Shown: positions 35,489 to 44,763, counted from the first letter of the stretch. The stretch: 64,000 nt of DNA from an uncultured Eggerthellaceae bacterium (GCA_910588205.1 CAJUQK010000007.1:1-64000), one strand, 5' to 3'. Notes: generated from the letters alone by a model not told the origin. Made by a program: numbers and translations.

Positions 35489-36190
35489 TTAAGAGACGCC
35501 AAGAAGCTCCCGTACCCGCTCAGCCTTTAGCTCGCTTCCTGCGGGCTCCTCTGTCTGGGTCAAGAGATAGCGGACGGCGTTGCGGATATCATCGGGGCCT
35601 TGGGCGAAACCGTTGGCGATGAAGGCCAAGGCATCATCGCTGAGCACAGGAGCACTGTCGCGGCTTCCCCGGACCGTGTCCTGCACGCGCCGGGCGAACT
35701 CCACCCATCCAGACCCGTCCAACGGCTCCACGCTGATCTGCCGAAAGCCATCCAATGCGCCTTCGAGCTCTGGTCCATCCACCTCTGCCATGGGAACGTC
35801 GGAGATGACCACCGTGCTCAAACCCTTGGCATTGCGGGCACTCAGGAGCAGCCGCGCCAACGACGGTCCGATATCAGGGGCCGCGAAGAGGCTCTCGAAC
35901 CCGTCCAAGAGCAGGATGTCCACCTCTCCTATCTCATCCAGGAAGCCATCGTTCACGCCGCTCTTGAGCGATGCCATCACCTCTTGGCTGTGGCAGGAGA
36001 TGATCCTCCGGGTGGAGAGCAGATCCTTCTCTCGTCCCCGCGCGTAGGCCACTGATGACTTCCCTGAACCCGCAGGGCCCCAGATGAACAGCCGCTGCGC
36101 TTCCGGATGGCTCCTCCCGATGGATAGGATGGCCTCGAATGCCTCCTTGTTCCCCTCGGTGATGACCATCTCATCAAGCAGTGTGGTCAT
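35489..36190 (-). CDS. DnaA/Hda-like AAA+ ATPase without a DNA-binding domain
   Basis: About 233 residues equal to domain III of DnaA: Walker A FIWGPAGSGKSSVAYA near residue 36, Walker B DILLLDGFESLFA near residue 93, a sensor-1-like TVVISDVP, and a lid with DDALAFIANGF then DDIRNAVRYLL. The DnaA domain IV helix-turn-helix is absent, as in Hda. Start at ATG 36190 (GAGGTGGGA upstream) overlaps the end of the zinc-ribbon gene by 17 bp, so the two are coupled. A longer frame to 36319 has no site. Role by analogy would be replication control or a clamp-loader-like adaptor; the context (end of a redox operon) does not clarify it. Confidence 0.72.
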   Translation of the reverse strand: MTTLLDEMVITEGNKEAFEAILSIGRSHPEAQRLFIWGPAGSGKSSVAYARGREKDLLSTRRIISCHSQEVMASLKSGVNDGFLDEIGEVDILLLDGFESLFAAPDIGPSLARLLLSARNAKGLSTVVISDVPMAEVDGPELEGALDGFRQISVEPLDGSGWVEFARRVQDTVRGSRDSAPVLSDDALAFIANGFAQGPDDIRNAVRYLLTQTEEPAGSELKAERVRELLGVS

Positions 36191-36419
36191 GGGTTCCCAC
36201 CTCGCTTCCCCTTTGAGGGCTTCTCTCTTGCGATGAGCTGCGCGCTTTCCCTGCTCCGGCAGGTTGGAAGGCAACGTATCCACAGGCAGAACAGGTGCCC
36301 GTAGCCGGGTCCACCTCACCTCCGCACTGGAAGCAGGTGATGGTAGCGGGAGGGGTGTAGAAGATGCTGTCCTCCCGATACTTGCCGCACCGACCGCATT
36401 GGGTGCAGGGATAGCACAT
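36174..36419 (-). CDS. Small 8-Cys zinc-ribbon protein, MCYPCT family, copy A
   Basis: 81 residues beginning MCYPCTQCGRCG. Cysteines fall at 2, 5, 8, 11, 29, 32, 43 and 46: an N-terminal four-Cys knot plus two CxxC pairs (CFQCG, CSACG) making a zinc ribbon. The tail is basic then His-containing. A paralogue with the same first six residues and eight cysteines is at 53736-53921, at the opposite end of the molybdoenzyme cluster. It lies 15 bp after the FKBP gene and overlaps the Hda-like gene. Metal binding is a safe inference; function is unknown. Confidence 0.72.
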   Translation of the reverse strand: MCYPCTQCGRCGKYREDSIFYTPPATITCFQCGGEVDPATGTCSACGYVAFQPAGAGKARSSSQERSPQRGSEVGTHDHTA

Positions 36420-36434
36420 GGCGTCCGGGCCCTT

Positions 36435-36869
36435 CTAGTCCATTCCCACGAGCTTGACCCAGTAATCCAGGGTCTTGCCCGCGAAGGGATGGTTGAAGTC
36501 TATCCGCACGTTGTCATCGGTCAGCTCTGTCACGAAGGCTGGCTGGCGCCTGCCATCCTCAGGGTTGGTGTGGAACAGCACATCACCCACCTTCAAGGTA
36601 TATCCCTCATCTATCAGATGCTTGGGATACCACTGGGCAAGTTGTTCCTGGTATGCGCCATAGCCAAGCTCTGGAGGGATCTCCAGCTGCTTCTCCTGGC
36701 CCACTTCCATGCCAACGAGCGCTTCCTCGATGCCACGGGGCAGCTTCATGTCACCTATCATCACGCGCAGCGGCTCCCCTTCGGAGCGGTCATCGAGTAT
36801 CTTCTCGCCCTTAGCGCCACCCTTGTACAGGATGTGGACCACGCTGCCTGTATGAACCTTCTCACCCAT
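36435..36869 (-). CDS. FKBP-type peptidyl-prolyl isomerase, SlyD-like
   Basis: About 144 residues. FKBP core strands are visible in VHILYKGG, EPLRVMIGDMKLPRGIEEAL and VGMEVGQEKQLEIPPELGYG; an insert-in-flap chaperone segment follows (LIDEGYTLKVGDVLFHTN, FVTELTDDNVRIDFNHPFAG), as in SlyD/SlpA. The metal-binding His/Cys tail of E. coli SlyD is missing. Start at ATG 36869 with TAGGAG upstream rather than 36905. It stands between the MopB/ferredoxin pair and the zinc-ribbon gene, so it may assist folding of that enzyme; this is inference from position. Confidence 0.85.
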   Translation of the reverse strand: MGEKVHTGSVVHILYKGGAKGEKILDDRSEGEPLRVMIGDMKLPRGIEEALVGMEVGQEKQLEIPPELGYGAYQEQLAQWYPKHLIDEGYTLKVGDVLFHTNPEDGRRQPAFVTELTDDNVRIDFNHPFAGKTLDYWVKLVGMD

Positions 36870-36959
36870 GGCTCTCCTACCCTCGTGAACCTCATTGGGC
36901 CGCACGGCATCCGCACGGCCCGGTATGCTTGCTCTTCTGCTCAGAAGACCACTGACCCT

Positions 36960-37445
36960 CTAGGCTTCTGTCTCGTCTATCTCGCCCACCTTGGTGTCAT
37001 GGCGATGCACGGCATAGCTCGCCTTGCCCGTACCCTGAACATCGATATGCGCTGCCTTGTGGGTGCTCTTGTTCTTGGAGACGAATGCACCCTTGGCGCT
37101 GATGGGATCGAATTCGGGCACCACCAGGAACTGCTTGGGCTTCTCTGCCAGCTTCTTCGCCAGCTCTTCCACAGGTCCATAGGTGATGATGTTGGCCAAG
37201 CAATGATGCACGCACATGGGCTCGCGGCCCTTGGCGGTGCGATCAGCGCATAGGTCGCACAGATCGGTCACGATAGGCCAGTTATTGAAGTTCCAGTGAT
37301 CCTCGGTGATCTTCCAAGGGCCGTCCACGAACACCTTGATGCCCGTCTTGCCCACCGGATAGTCATGCTCTTCCTGGCAGGTCACCTGGCACGAGCCGCA
37401 GTTCGTGCAGTATTCGTAATCGAATAGAAGTCCGTAAGTCGCCAT
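36960..37445 (-). CDS. Ferredoxin-type [4Fe-4S] subunit of the adjacent MopB enzyme
   Basis: 161 residues. Two cluster sets: CTNCGSCQVTCQ (Cys 13, 16, 19, 23) and LCDLCADR followed by PMCVHHC. A C-terminal extension of about 55 residues (from FLVVPEFDP to the end, basic then acidic) is absent from the 115-residue homologues at 41.8 and 47.6 kb. It starts 2 bp after the MopB stop. No signal peptide, so cytoplasmic. Confidence 0.88.
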   Translation of the reverse strand: MATYGLLFDYEYCTNCGSCQVTCQEEHDYPVGKTGIKVFVDGPWKITEDHWNFNNWPIVTDLCDLCADRTAKGREPMCVHHCLANIITYGPVEELAKKLAEKPKQFLVVPEFDPISAKGAFVSKNKSTHKAAHIDVQGTGKASYAVHRHDTKVGEIDETEA

Positions 37446-37447
37446 GG

Positions 37448-39823
37448 TTACACCAGCTTTCCAAACTTATCCCAGATGAGGTCCATATCGGTGTCGTAGT
37501 TCTCAGCGATGGGCTCCACCTTGCAGACCAGGCACTTGTTGGGAGCGCCGAAGCCGAGCTTGCCGAAATGGAAGTTGGGGAGCAGGTTGTTGATGTTGGA
37601 GCGGAAGTTGCCGTAGAGATTCGGCTCGTTGCCGTCCTCCTCGGGGAACCACCAAGCATGCTGAGCGTGGATGGTCTTCTCGTCCACGATCTCAGAGACG
37701 CGGGCCTTCTGCACGCACTCGCCGAAGGGGCTCGTCAGCTTGACCCACTGGCCGTCGGTGATGCCCAGCTTCTTCGCGGTCTCCGGGTTGATCTCGGTGA
37801 TCGGGTTCGGGCAGAGCTCGCGCAGACGCGGGATCTGCCTGTGCTCGGAGTGGAAGAAGGCCGTGGTGCGGGCACCGGTGGTCAGGATGAAGGGATACTC
37901 CTCCATGAGCTTCGGATCCACCGGACCGAATTCGGGCTCCTCGTAGTAGGGCAGCGGGTCCTCGCCGAACTGCTCGAAGGCCGTGGACCACAGCTCGATG
38001 CGGCCGGTGGGGGTGGCGAAGCCAGGGCCGCCGTCAGTGCGCATCTCGCCGCGCTCGTACTTGTAGTAGTCGACCGGGATCTGGCTGACGACGCACTTGG
38101 ACACCTTGTCGAAGTATTCGCCGTTCTGACGCTCACCCAGACGCAGCGCCTCCATGAACTCCTTAGCGGAGCGGAACTTGAATTCGTTGGCCCAGAGCTC
38201 CGGACGCAGGCGACGGCCCAGCTCATAGCAGAGCTCATAGTCAGTCAGGCAATCGCCCACTTCGATGGCCTTGTTCATGAAGCCGGCGGTGACGGTGCAG
38301 GGAGCATAATGGGTGAACACGGTGCCCTCGCGCTCGGCGATGGTCTTCAGCGGCAGGAAGATGTCGCAGGAGGCCTCGATGGAGGGATTCATGAACGTGT
38401 CGAACCCGATGCAGAACTCCAGAGAGTTGACGATGGCATCGTGCCAGCGCTTCGGCTCCATGGAGGTGCAGCTCATGAGGTTGTTGCCCGCATAGAAGCC
38501 CATCTTGATGGGATAGGGCTTGCCAGTCTCCAGGGCCTCCAGCATGAGGTCGGCATGGGCGTTCAGGATGATCATGCAGTAGGCCGGATACTGATCCAGG
38601 CCCACCATCTTCTGCTGGAGCTCTTCGCCAAGGCCCTTCTCGAATCCAAAGCCTGCCTCGTTGTGACCGGCTCCCGTGCCTGGGAGGATCTGGCCGCCCG
38701 GTGCGTCCAAGTTGCCGGTGATGGCCATGAGGTCAACGGTGATCTGACCATGCTGCATGCCATTGGTCTTCTGGTCAGCGGCCAGGCCCCACTGGATGGC
38801 AGCGGGCTTGGCGGTGGCGTACATGCGGGCTGCTTCGTAGATCTTCTCTACAGGCACATCGCAGATCTCGGCCGCCTTCTCTGCAGGCATCGTAGCCACG
38901 CGCTCGGCCAATTGCTCGAAGCCGTAGCACCAGTACTCTACGAAATCATGGTCATAGAGGTCTTCCTTGATGATGATGTCGCACATGGCCATGCCCAAGG
39001 CGGTGTCGGTACCGCTGCGCAGCTGCAGATGGATGTCAGCGCGTGCCGCCAGCCAGGTGACGCGCGGATCGATCACGATCAGGCGCGTGCCACGGCGCAT
39101 GGCATCCACCACCGCATGGCCGAAGAACCCGTCCGGGTTGGACTCCAGAGGCGCCTTGCCCCAGACCACCAGCACCTCGGTGAGGTCATAGCGTGGATCA
39201 TCCCAACGGCCCGGCAGCGCGCCCGCGTAATCCCACTCCGGATAGGTGGTGCCGCCGATGTAGGCGATGGCAGCCAGACGCGGCGTATAGCAGGCATAGC
39301 CGGATTGGCTATAGCAGAAGTTCGGTGTACCGAAGCACATGGTGCTATAGGGGGCGAAGGTGCCACCCTCGCGACCGGTACCCGCGAACACCACGATGGA
39401 CTCACGACCGTAGGCATCGGTGATGCGGTCGTATTCGCCCTTGATGATGTCGAAGGCCTCTTCCCAGCTGATCTGCTCCCATGCATCGGCATTGCCGCGG
39501 TCCTTCGGATCGCGCTTCATAGGATGCAGGAGGCGAGCGGGGTTATAGACATAGTCCTTGAGCGCAATGCACCGCGGACAGAGCCTACCCTGGGTGACCG
39601 GGTTGTTCTCATCTCCCTCTACGCGGACGAGCTTGCCCTCATCGTTCACGTAGAGCTTGAGGCCGCATCCCACCGGATGGCATCCCGGCGGTGACCAAGG
39701 GCTCGTGCGCGTAACGGTGAGGCCGTCCTCCTCGTAGCGCCAAGGCTTCCCGATGTCATTCACATCGGAGAGCGTGTCGAGCTTGACAACCGCAGCAGTC
39801 TTGTAGAAATCGTCTTCGCTCAT
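37448..39823 (-). CDS. Molybdopterin-dependent oxidoreductase (MopB), paralogue 1
   Basis: About 791 residues of the DMSO-reductase family. N-terminal YEEDGLTVTRTSPWSPPGCH and CGLKLY then RLCPRCIAL suggest an Fe-S site. SQSGYACYTPR contains a Cys conserved in all three local paralogues (CYxPR) and is a candidate Mo/W ligand. VWGKAPLESNPDGFFGH and VIDPRVTWLAARADIHLQLR are pterin-site segments, and ILTTGARTTAFFHSEHRQIP opens the C-terminal domain. No Tat signal. Start at ATG 39823 with GGAAGGA upstream. First gene of a unit led by the shared TCAATWATTGA element. Its relatives include aromatic dehydroxylases and pyrogallol transhydroxylase in anaerobes; substrate not determinable here. Confidence 0.88.
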   Translation of the reverse strand: MSEDDFYKTAAVVKLDTLSDVNDIGKPWRYEEDGLTVTRTSPWSPPGCHPVGCGLKLYVNDEGKLVRVEGDENNPVTQGRLCPRCIALKDYVYNPARLLHPMKRDPKDRGNADAWEQISWEEAFDIIKGEYDRITDAYGRESIVVFAGTGREGGTFAPYSTMCFGTPNFCYSQSGYACYTPRLAAIAYIGGTTYPEWDYAGALPGRWDDPRYDLTEVLVVWGKAPLESNPDGFFGHAVVDAMRRGTRLIVIDPRVTWLAARADIHLQLRSGTDTALGMAMCDIIIKEDLYDHDFVEYWCYGFEQLAERVATMPAEKAAEICDVPVEKIYEAARMYATAKPAAIQWGLAADQKTNGMQHGQITVDLMAITGNLDAPGGQILPGTGAGHNEAGFGFEKGLGEELQQKMVGLDQYPAYCMIILNAHADLMLEALETGKPYPIKMGFYAGNNLMSCTSMEPKRWHDAIVNSLEFCIGFDTFMNPSIEASCDIFLPLKTIAEREGTVFTHYAPCTVTAGFMNKAIEVGDCLTDYELCYELGRRLRPELWANEFKFRSAKEFMEALRLGERQNGEYFDKVSKCVVSQIPVDYYKYERGEMRTDGGPGFATPTGRIELWSTAFEQFGEDPLPYYEEPEFGPVDPKLMEEYPFILTTGARTTAFFHSEHRQIPRLRELCPNPITEINPETAKKLGITDGQWVKLTSPFGECVQKARVSEIVDEKTIHAQHAWWFPEEDGNEPNLYGNFRSNINNLLPNFHFGKLGFGAPNKCLVCKVEPIAENYDTDMDLIWDKFGKLV

Positions 39824-39943
39824 GTCACATCCTTCCTCTCTCTGATAAGGCAAGGCATCCCCTTGAACCCCTGCCTCTTCACGCTATAGGCTAGATTCCC
39901 TTCTCCTGCCCTGTCGACGTGGCATGTGGGGTATCTTGTGCCG

Positions 39944-39973
39944 TACTCAATAATTGATGATGGTCTGAACGGG
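39944..39973 (-). promoter_or_regulatory. Shared promoter-proximal element, copy A (palindrome TCAATAATTGA)
   Basis: On the plus strand this reads CTCAATAATTGATGATGG then CTGAACGGG one base on. The same block, with one base change in the palindrome centre and one base more spacing, lies at 50516-50546. Both are about 100-125 bp upstream of a MopB start codon and on the same strand relative to it. Probably the operator of a common regulator. Confidence 0.65.
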
Positions 39974-39983
39974 ACGTTCTTCC

Positions 39984-40622
39984 TCAAGCGCCCACGAGCT
40001 CAACAGCCTTCACCGCTGCCGCTCCCGCATCTGCGGTATAGGCGTCAGCTCCCACCTCATCGGCGAAGGCCTGGGTGATGGGAGCGCCTCCCACCATCAC
40101 CTTCACCGAATCCCTCAGACCCGCTGCCTTGATGGCGTCGATAGTGGCTTGGATGGCGGGCATCGTAGTGGTGAGCAGCGCAGAGCAGCAGACGATGTCC
40201 GTATCCTCATGCTCCTGCAGAAAGCTCACGAATTGCTCAGGCCCCACATCCACACCCAAGTCCGTCACTTCGAACCCCTTAGATTCGATCATCATGCGCA
40301 CGAGGTTCTTCCCGATATCATGCATGTCACCCTTCACCGTACCGATGACAGCCTTGCCAATGGGCTCTGAGCCCTCTTCGGCAAGATAGGGCTGCAGGAT
40401 CTGGGTACCGGCAGCCATGGCCCGGGCAGCCACGAGCATCTCAGGCACGAACACCTCACCTGCACTGAACTTATCGCCGATGATGTCCATGGCTGGCACA
40501 AGCCCCTCATTGAGGATGACCGTAGGTTCCATGCCCTCGTCCAGCGCCTGCTGGACGAGGGGCTTCACTTCCTTCTTCTTACCCCGCTGCACAGCGCTCG
40601 AGATATCCTCAAGGATGGTCAT
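39984..40622 (-). CDS. Corrinoid (B12-binding) methyltransferase protein
   Basis: Carries a cobalamin that shuttles methyl groups between methyltransferases. 212 residues: an N-terminal helical cap domain (about 1-85, VILNEGLVPAMDIIGDKFSAG) and a Rossmann B12 domain with the base-off motif GDMHDIGKNLV (His ligand of the cobalt) near residue 100, plus CCSALLTTTMPAIQ and MVGGAPITQAFADEVGADAY. Typical MtaC/MttC length. It follows the UroD-like methyltransferase gene by 40 bp. The remaining parts of an O-demethylase system (reductive activator, tetrahydrofolate methyltransferase) are not in the window. Confidence 0.92.
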   Translation of the reverse strand: MTILEDISSAVQRGKKKEVKPLVQQALDEGMEPTVILNEGLVPAMDIIGDKFSAGEVFVPEMLVAARAMAAGTQILQPYLAEEGSEPIGKAVIGTVKGDMHDIGKNLVRMMIESKGFEVTDLGVDVGPEQFVSFLQEHEDTDIVCCSALLTTTMPAIQATIDAIKAAGLRDSVKVMVGGAPITQAFADEVGADAYTADAGAAAVKAVELVGA

Positions 40623-40662
40623 AGCGCACTCCTCTCATCCCCTTGAGATCTTCCGTTGCCGT

Positions 40663-41733
40663 TCATTGGTTCATGTCCGTACCGGGCACCGTCCCCATCT
40701 TCAGAGGCTCATCCGCCCTGGCCTCCATCTGCGCTCTGAACGCATCCACGTCATCAGCATAGGCGCTGCTATAGAAGGTGCGCCCGTAGATGAAGCTGTC
40801 ATCCAGCGCCTTCATGACATTGGGGGTGAGAGCCACGACGAAGGGGATGTAACGAGCCCCGGCCTTGCCGAAGAGGTCTATCTTGGACTTGACCTCTTCC
40901 ATGATCTCCTCATCGGTAGCACTCGGATCGTCTATGACGTTCTGGGCATCCAAGCCGCCCATGAAGATGACCTCATCCTTGTACTGATCCACCCATGCGG
41001 GGAGGTCATTCACCGGCTGGACAGGATCCAGCACGTCTATCCCCATACCGATGACATCCCCCACGATGTGGTCGATCTTCCCGCAGCTGTGCTGATCGAA
41101 GAGCACGCCCATCTCATGGGCCGCATCCACCACCCGCTGCACATGGGGGCGGATGAGCTTGCGCCAGAGCTCCGGTTGGAACATGAGGTCGTTCTGGGTG
41201 CCCCAATCATCCTGGAAGTGGACCATATCCACGTCGTAGTACTGCTTCAGGCGCCGGATCTGCTCTATCTTGAAATCGCAGAGCCTTGAGAAGAACGCTT
41301 CGCACTCCTCGGGATTCGTGATGAGGGCGCAGAGAGCCTCCTCGAAGCCCATGAGATCATGGAGCCTCTCGAAGGGACCGGATACCATCATGGCACAGAG
41401 GATCTTCGTCGGATCCTTCTCCGGCACATCCCGCTTGGCACAAGCCTCCCAATCTATGACATCCAGATCCGGCCACTGGATGACCTCTTCCCAATCCTCG
41501 ATATCCTCCAGCACCGGATCCATGCCCGGCGTGACCATGGGCATCATGGGCATATCCGGATCTTCCGTCCAATGCACGCCGAACCAGTCATAGCCCGTTC
41601 CGCAACCAGGAGCCCTGTCTCCCAGGGCTGAGGGCAGCACCATCTGCAAGAGGCTAGGCTGATGGGGCATGAAAGCCGGCTCCTCGCCCTCTACCATGCG
41701 GTAGAAGTTCTCGCGTTCTGTGATCTTCTCCAT
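40663..41733 (-). CDS. Uroporphyrinogen-decarboxylase-like corrinoid methyltransferase
   Basis: A TIM-barrel protein of about 356 residues in the MtaA/CmuA/UroD superfamily, expected to move a methyl group to or from the neighbouring corrinoid protein. Near the N terminus are ENFYRMVEGEEPAFMP and GCGTGYDWFGVHWTED. DMVHFQDDWGTQND and LIRPHVQRVVDAAHEMG form the barrel core, and FDQHSCGKIDHIV contains the HxCG zinc motif seen in MtaA-type enzymes. The usual second Cys near the C terminus is not obvious, so the zinc ligand set may differ. Start at ATG 41733 with GGGAGGAGG upstream. It lies directly between a MopB-ferredoxin pair and the corrinoid gene. Substrate unknown; aryl methyl ethers are plausible. 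Confidence 0.85.
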   Translation of the reverse strand: MEKITERENFYRMVEGEEPAFMPHQPSLLQMVLPSALGDRAPGCGTGYDWFGVHWTEDPDMPMMPMVTPGMDPVLEDIEDWEEVIQWPDLDVIDWEACAKRDVPEKDPTKILCAMMVSGPFERLHDLMGFEEALCALITNPEECEAFFSRLCDFKIEQIRRLKQYYDVDMVHFQDDWGTQNDLMFQPELWRKLIRPHVQRVVDAAHEMGVLFDQHSCGKIDHIVGDVIGMGIDVLDPVQPVNDLPAWVDQYKDEVIFMGGLDAQNVIDDPSATDEEIMEEVKSKIDLFGKAGARYIPFVVALTPNVMKALDDSFIYGRTFYSSAYADDVDAFRAQMEARADEPLKMGTVPGTDMNQ

Positions 41734-41770
41734 AGGACCTCCTCCCAGAGACACGATTCCGGTCAGCTCC

Positions 41771-42118
41771 TCAGTTCTCGGTGGTGGTGTAGAGCGCGAA
41801 GCGCGTCTTGCCGTCCATCTTCTTGATGAGCTCTTCGGTATCCCCGTAGTACATGCACCAGGCCTGGCAGTGCTGGACGCACATGGGCATCTTGCCCTTG
41901 GACGTGCGGTCTTCGCACATATCGCATGCCTTGGTGATCACCGGAAGCCACGTCCACTCCCAGTGGTTCGGGGCCGGAACACCCTCGTACTCATAGGGGC
42001 CCGTCTCGGTGAGCTTGATGCCGAACTCGCCCTTGGGTAGGTCCAAGTGCTTCTTGCACGCTACCTCACAGCTGTGGCAGCCCGTGCAGTAGTCGTAGTT
42101 GATGAGTATTCCCTTCAT
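41771..42118 (-). CDS. Ferredoxin-type [4Fe-4S] subunit of the 851-residue MopB, copy A
   Basis: 115 residues with CTGCHSCEVACKKH (near residue 11) and ACDMCEDR...PMCVQHCQAWCMYYG (near 70-95), giving two [4Fe-4S] sites plus one extra Cys. It is 41 bp after the MopB stop. The protein is identical to that at 47560-47907 except for the last residue (Asn vs Ala), and the DNA is identical over 353 bp, while the companion MopB genes differ widely. No signal or membrane segment. Confidence 0.92.
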   Translation of the reverse strand: MKGILINYDYCTGCHSCEVACKKHLDLPKGEFGIKLTETGPYEYEGVPAPNHWEWTWLPVITKACDMCEDRTSKGKMPMCVQHCQAWCMYYGDTEELIKKMDGKTRFALYTTTEN

Positions 42119-42130
42119 GGATGTACGCTC
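41778..42130. repeat. 353-bp identical direct repeat, copy A
   Basis: Identical base by base to 47567-47919 on reading both. It covers all but the last two codons of the 115-residue ferredoxin gene and 12 bp upstream of its ATG including part of the ribosome-site region. Both edges end abruptly. Confidence 0.93.
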
Positions 42131-42159
42131 TCCTCTCCTTAGGTTCGTAGCGTCCTCCG

Positions 42160-44715
42160 CTAGGCGTAGACCTCTTCGGTCTTGAGATCCATGCGGACGC
42201 CGTCCTTGGTGGTGATGATGTTGGTCATCGGGTCGTAGGAGGCGCCATCCGCCATGAGGTCGTGATACTTCTCTATCTCATCCTCCCGGGGAGATTCCAC
42301 CTTCTCGTACCAAGAGAAGTTCCCTTGCTTGGCAATGGCCTCGTAGGGCATCTCGTCGCCTTCTTTGACGGGGTAGATCTTGCAGATCATCCCCTTGATG
42401 GGGCTTCCCACGCCGCCTTGGCCGGTGACGAACGCCTTCGTGCAGTTGTTCGGATTGGATTCGAAGGTGCCGAAGAGGAACGGCGCTGCGCCATCCGTCT
42501 CAGGGAACCACCAGCCATGCTCCGCATGGATGGTCCTCTCGTTGACCACAGGTGACACCTTCGCCTGCTGCTTGAAGCGACCATGGTCATTCTCGATCCA
42601 GATCCATTGACCGTCTTCGATGCCATAGGCCTCGGCTGTCTTCGGGTTCACCAGCACGCGCGGCTGAGGATGCAGCTCGCGCATAGTGGGCAATTGGCGA
42701 TGCTCAGAATGGAAGAACTCGAAGGAGCGGCCACCGCAGGTGAGGATCAGCGGATATTCCTCCATCATCTCCGGAGTGGAGAGCGGGCTCTCGGGAGGCT
42801 CGGTGTGGAACGGCGTGGTCTTGAGACCCCAATACTGGAAGAGAGCCGGAGCCAGTTCAAGCCTGCCCGAAGGCGTGCCGTAGCCCACCGAACCGTCAGC
42901 CCGGAACATGCCCTTGGCCGCCTTGTTGTAGGTGGCGTTGAACTCGTCGTAGGCATGACCCAGCATGGACGGATCCTTGACCAGTTCCTCCCAGGTGGGC
43001 TTGAAGAGCGTCTTGCCGGAGTTCTTCGCCCCACCCTGATCCGTGGCCTCGGTGGTGGCAGAGAAGGAGCCGGTGCCGTCATGGAGATACCAGTTCAGCC
43101 AGTCGATATCCGTATCCCACTGGTCGAAGATCTCAGGGTTCAGCCGCTTGCCCATCTCCAGGATGATCTGCTCGTCAGATTTCGCCTCATAGAAATCACA
43201 GACCTTCACCATGGCTCGGGCGGGAGTCCACCAGGTGCGGGCAGAGTTGCGCTCTGCGCTCATGGCCACCGGCAGCAGGATATCAGCCAAAGCCACAGAG
43301 GTGGGGGTGATATAGGGATCAGCGTTCACGATGAAGGGGATCCGCTTCATAGCCTCCATGGTGCGCGCCACATCCTGAGAGGGGCACGACAGCGTATTGG
43401 AGGACTGGATCCACATCATCTTGATGGGATAGGGGAAATCCGTCTCAATGGCCTGGAGCAAACCGTCAGAGGAGGCATGGGCAACGAAATCGCCACCCTC
43501 GATGCCCAACGCGAAGCGGTTGTTCAGCTTCTTCGCCCGCCACTCGGGAGGAGTCAGATCCTCACCGGAAGCATAGCCCGCATTGCATTCGAAGGCGTTG
43601 TGCACCAAGATGTTGCCACCGGGCACATCCACATTGCCGCAGAGTGCCATGAGATCGCAGCCTGCCAAGGTGAGCGCCATGGCGGAGAGCTGCTGATCGA
43701 AGGCTAAGCCCCACTGGATGGCACCCGGCTTGGCGGATGCGTAGAGGCGGGCGGATGCGCGGATGTCATCAGCATCCAGATCGCAGATCTCAGCCGCCCA
43801 CTCCGGTGTCATGTCCTTGACGGACTCTGCTAGCTCTTCGAAGCCAGCACACCAAAGCGAGACGAATTCCTCGTCATAGAGCTTCTCGGAGATGATGACG
43901 TTGATCCAAGCGCAGGCCAGAGCCGCGTCCGTTCCCGGGCGGACCTGCAGCCAGTACTCAGCCCGAGCGCCCCACCAGGTGAGCCGCGGGTCTATAGAGA
44001 TGATCTTGGAGCCCATCTGCACGCACTGGACCAGCCAGTGACCGATATAGCCATCAGCATTGGAAGCCAGCGGCTCATTGCCCCAGACCACGATCACCTC
44101 AGGTGCCACCCACTCAGGGTTGTTGTAGCGGTCTGGGTGGGTCTCAGAAGCGTCCACGATGGGGAAATCGCCGAAGGGGGCGATGGAACCACAGATGCGC
44201 GGCATATAGCAGGAGAACCCGGTGAAGCCGAAGGTAGAGATATTCGGGGTCTTCAGGGCCGCTTGGCCGAAGAAGGGTACCTGCCAATTGATGTTGCGGC
44301 CCGTACCATGAACGCAGATGATGGCATTGCCGCCGTCTGTCTCCCAGATCTCCTTGACCTTGGCCTCGATGGTGTCATAGGCCTCATCCCAGGTGATGCG
44401 CTCCCACTTGTTCTCTCCGCGCTCACCGGCGCGCTTCATGGGATACTTCAACCGGTCGGGATGGTTCACGGATTCATCCATGGTCAAGCACTTGATGCAG
44501 AGCTTGCCGTTGGTACATGGATCGAGCGGGTCGCCCTCAATGCGCTCCAGCTTCCCGTCTTTCACATAGAGCAGCACGCCGCAGGAGGTGTGGCACCCCG
44601 GAGGCGAATAGTGGTAGGTGCGGGTGACGGTATAGCCATCCTCCTCCCACTGCCATTCCCCTTCGTGGTAGGCCTTGCGGTCTAGGCTGTCTAAGAATTC
44701 CTTGTAATCTGCCAT
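42160..44715 (-). CDS. Molybdopterin-dependent oxidoreductase (MopB), paralogue 2
   Basis: 851 residues, DMSO-reductase family. N terminus WEEDGYTVTRTYHYSPPGCH, CGVLLYVKDGK and KLCIKCLTMDES parallel the other two local enzymes; GFTGFSCYMPRICGS holds the conserved Cys of the CYxPR motif. VVWGNEPLASNADGYIGHW, SIDPRLTWWGARAEYWLQ and IQWGLAFDQQ mark the pterin domains, and ILTCGGRSFEFFHSEHRQLP the C-terminal one. No Tat signal. Strong AAGGAGGGG ribosome site before the ATG. It is most similar to the 831-residue enzyme at 47.9-50.4 kb (shared start YxEFLDSxDRKAYHEGEWQW). Placed between an MFS transporter and ferredoxin/methyltransferase genes. A reductive aromatic dehydroxylase or transhydroxylase is the leading guess. 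Confidence 0.88.
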   Translation of the reverse strand: MADYKEFLDSLDRKAYHEGEWQWEEDGYTVTRTYHYSPPGCHTSCGVLLYVKDGKLERIEGDPLDPCTNGKLCIKCLTMDESVNHPDRLKYPMKRAGERGENKWERITWDEAYDTIEAKVKEIWETDGGNAIICVHGTGRNINWQVPFFGQAALKTPNISTFGFTGFSCYMPRICGSIAPFGDFPIVDASETHPDRYNNPEWVAPEVIVVWGNEPLASNADGYIGHWLVQCVQMGSKIISIDPRLTWWGARAEYWLQVRPGTDAALACAWINVIISEKLYDEEFVSLWCAGFEELAESVKDMTPEWAAEICDLDADDIRASARLYASAKPGAIQWGLAFDQQLSAMALTLAGCDLMALCGNVDVPGGNILVHNAFECNAGYASGEDLTPPEWRAKKLNNRFALGIEGGDFVAHASSDGLLQAIETDFPYPIKMMWIQSSNTLSCPSQDVARTMEAMKRIPFIVNADPYITPTSVALADILLPVAMSAERNSARTWWTPARAMVKVCDFYEAKSDEQIILEMGKRLNPEIFDQWDTDIDWLNWYLHDGTGSFSATTEATDQGGAKNSGKTLFKPTWEELVKDPSMLGHAYDEFNATYNKAAKGMFRADGSVGYGTPSGRLELAPALFQYWGLKTTPFHTEPPESPLSTPEMMEEYPLILTCGGRSFEFFHSEHRQLPTMRELHPQPRVLVNPKTAEAYGIEDGQWIWIENDHGRFKQQAKVSPVVNERTIHAEHGWWFPETDGAAPFLFGTFESNPNNCTKAFVTGQGGVGSPIKGMICKIYPVKEGDEMPYEAIAKQGNFSWYEKVESPREDEIEKYHDLMADGASYDPMTNIITTKDGVRMDLKTEEVYA

Positions 44716-44763
44716 TACCCCTCCTTATCTTGGGTTGGTCAGGCTTGATAGGGATCAGGTGTC

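Noticed and set aside
37568..39694. 708-codon plus-strand open frame
   Set aside because: Antisense to MopB paralogue 1; no ribosome site or recognisable motif.
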